Assembly (NCBI RefSeq): GCF_038050375.1
Contig: NZ_CP150886.1
Location: 1,281,318-1,345,317 of the forward strand
Length of the DNA stretch: 64,000 nt
From: Okeanomitos corallinicola TIOX110
Lineage (GTDB): Bacteria > Cyanobacteriota > Cyanobacteriia > Cyanobacteriales > Nostocaceae
Direction: 5' to 3'
Shown here: positions 63,900-64,000 of the stretch, piece by piece
How the letters are laid out: each line of letters begins with the position of its first letter
Numbering within the stretch: position 1 is the stretch's first letter
Position numbers and translations under genes: made by a program
Notes under the pieces: generated by a model
Told to the model about the DNA's origin: nothing
Databases searched by the model: none
The model's input: the letters and a program-made list of their open reading frames with translations, nothing else

Positions 63900-64000
63900 A
63901 TGATTAATATTATTGCTTGGGTAATTTTAGGACTTTTAGCTGGTGCGATCGCTAAAGCTATTTACCCAGGTTCTCAAGGTGGGGGAATTTTATCAACAAT
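63900..64000 (+). CDS. GlsB/YeaQ/YmgE-family membrane protein, 3' end outside the window
   Basis: The first 33 codons read MINIIAWVILGLLAGAIAKA followed by IYPGSQGGG. The GLLAGxIAK and GSQGG pattern is typical of this small stress-response membrane protein family, which usually has about 80-95 residues and two to three hydrophobic helices. The gene runs off the window end. AAAGG lies about 11 bases before the ATG. Confidence 0.82.
   Translation, partial: MINIIAWVILGLLAGAIAKAIYPGSQGGGILST

Overview
The window is a stretch of cyanobacterial chromosome, almost certainly from a filamentous, potentially nitrogen-fixing member of the Nostocales (Anabaena/Dolichospermum/Aphanizomenon-like). The grounds are an AT-rich genome dotted with the HIP1 octamer GCGATCGC, 7-8 base tandem repeats (STRRs) between genes, a photosystem II D1 gene, the chlorophyll cyclase AcsF, a Mo-dependent nitrogenase C-terminal-domain protein, and many cyanobacteria-specific families (Uma2, DUF4351, DUF1995, RodZ-like, orthocaspase). 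No rRNA, tRNA, CRISPR array, prophage or intact insertion sequence was seen.

Bases 1-13,750 are mostly accessory and signalling genes: a partial Uma2 nuclease, msrA, a Ser/Thr kinase, a six-helix membrane adenylate cyclase, an XPB-type helicase overlapping a Bax1/DUF790 nuclease, an internally deleted Rpn-like nuclease, a YfbK-like VWA protein, another Uma2 gene, a ferritin-like protein, and a PIN / STAS-like / broken GHKL-ATPase module. Bases 14,000-25,450 are largely housekeeping: a tandem histidine phosphatase, a dihydroorotase homologue lacking metal ligands, an NrdG-like radical SAM activase, DUF1995, a DUF4351 protein, an LpxB-related glycosyltransferase, family 4 uracil-DNA glycosylase, two divergent RodZ-like proteins and gatA. 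Bases 25,650-27,480 form a small defence-like patch (VapBC-type pair plus an EVE-nuclease fusion). Then come cobO, the nitrogenase C-terminal-domain protein, an orthocaspase homologue without its catalytic dyad, rpmF, a sulfite-oxidase-like protein and an aldehyde dehydrogenase.

Bases 36,900-41,440 carry a urease operon (ureD-ureA-X-ureB-ureC) with an unrelated 410-residue membrane protein X between ureA and ureB. Bases 42,450-53,640 hold core genes (serA, prmA, trxA, a thylakoid-type cyclophilin, efp, accB, an ArsR regulator, a GerMN protein, proS, a TspO-like protein, Ap4A phosphorylase). The last 10 kb combine a divergent 'rogue' psbA lacking Mn-cluster ligands, recN, an FHA-pseudokinase, and the acsF / heme oxygenase / hemN set. 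That set matches the micro-oxic tetrapyrrole cluster known from other cyanobacteria, here in divergent orientation, so this end looks like a low-oxygen or night-time photosynthesis region. The window closes inside a GlsB/YeaQ/YmgE-type membrane protein gene.

The most notable themes are proteins that keep a fold but have lost catalytic residues (D1, orthocaspase, FHA-kinase, dihydroorotase, Rpn-like nuclease) and small conflict-type modules (XPB-Bax1, EVE-nuclease, ATPase-STAS-PIN). All assignments come from reading the sequence; no database search was possible.
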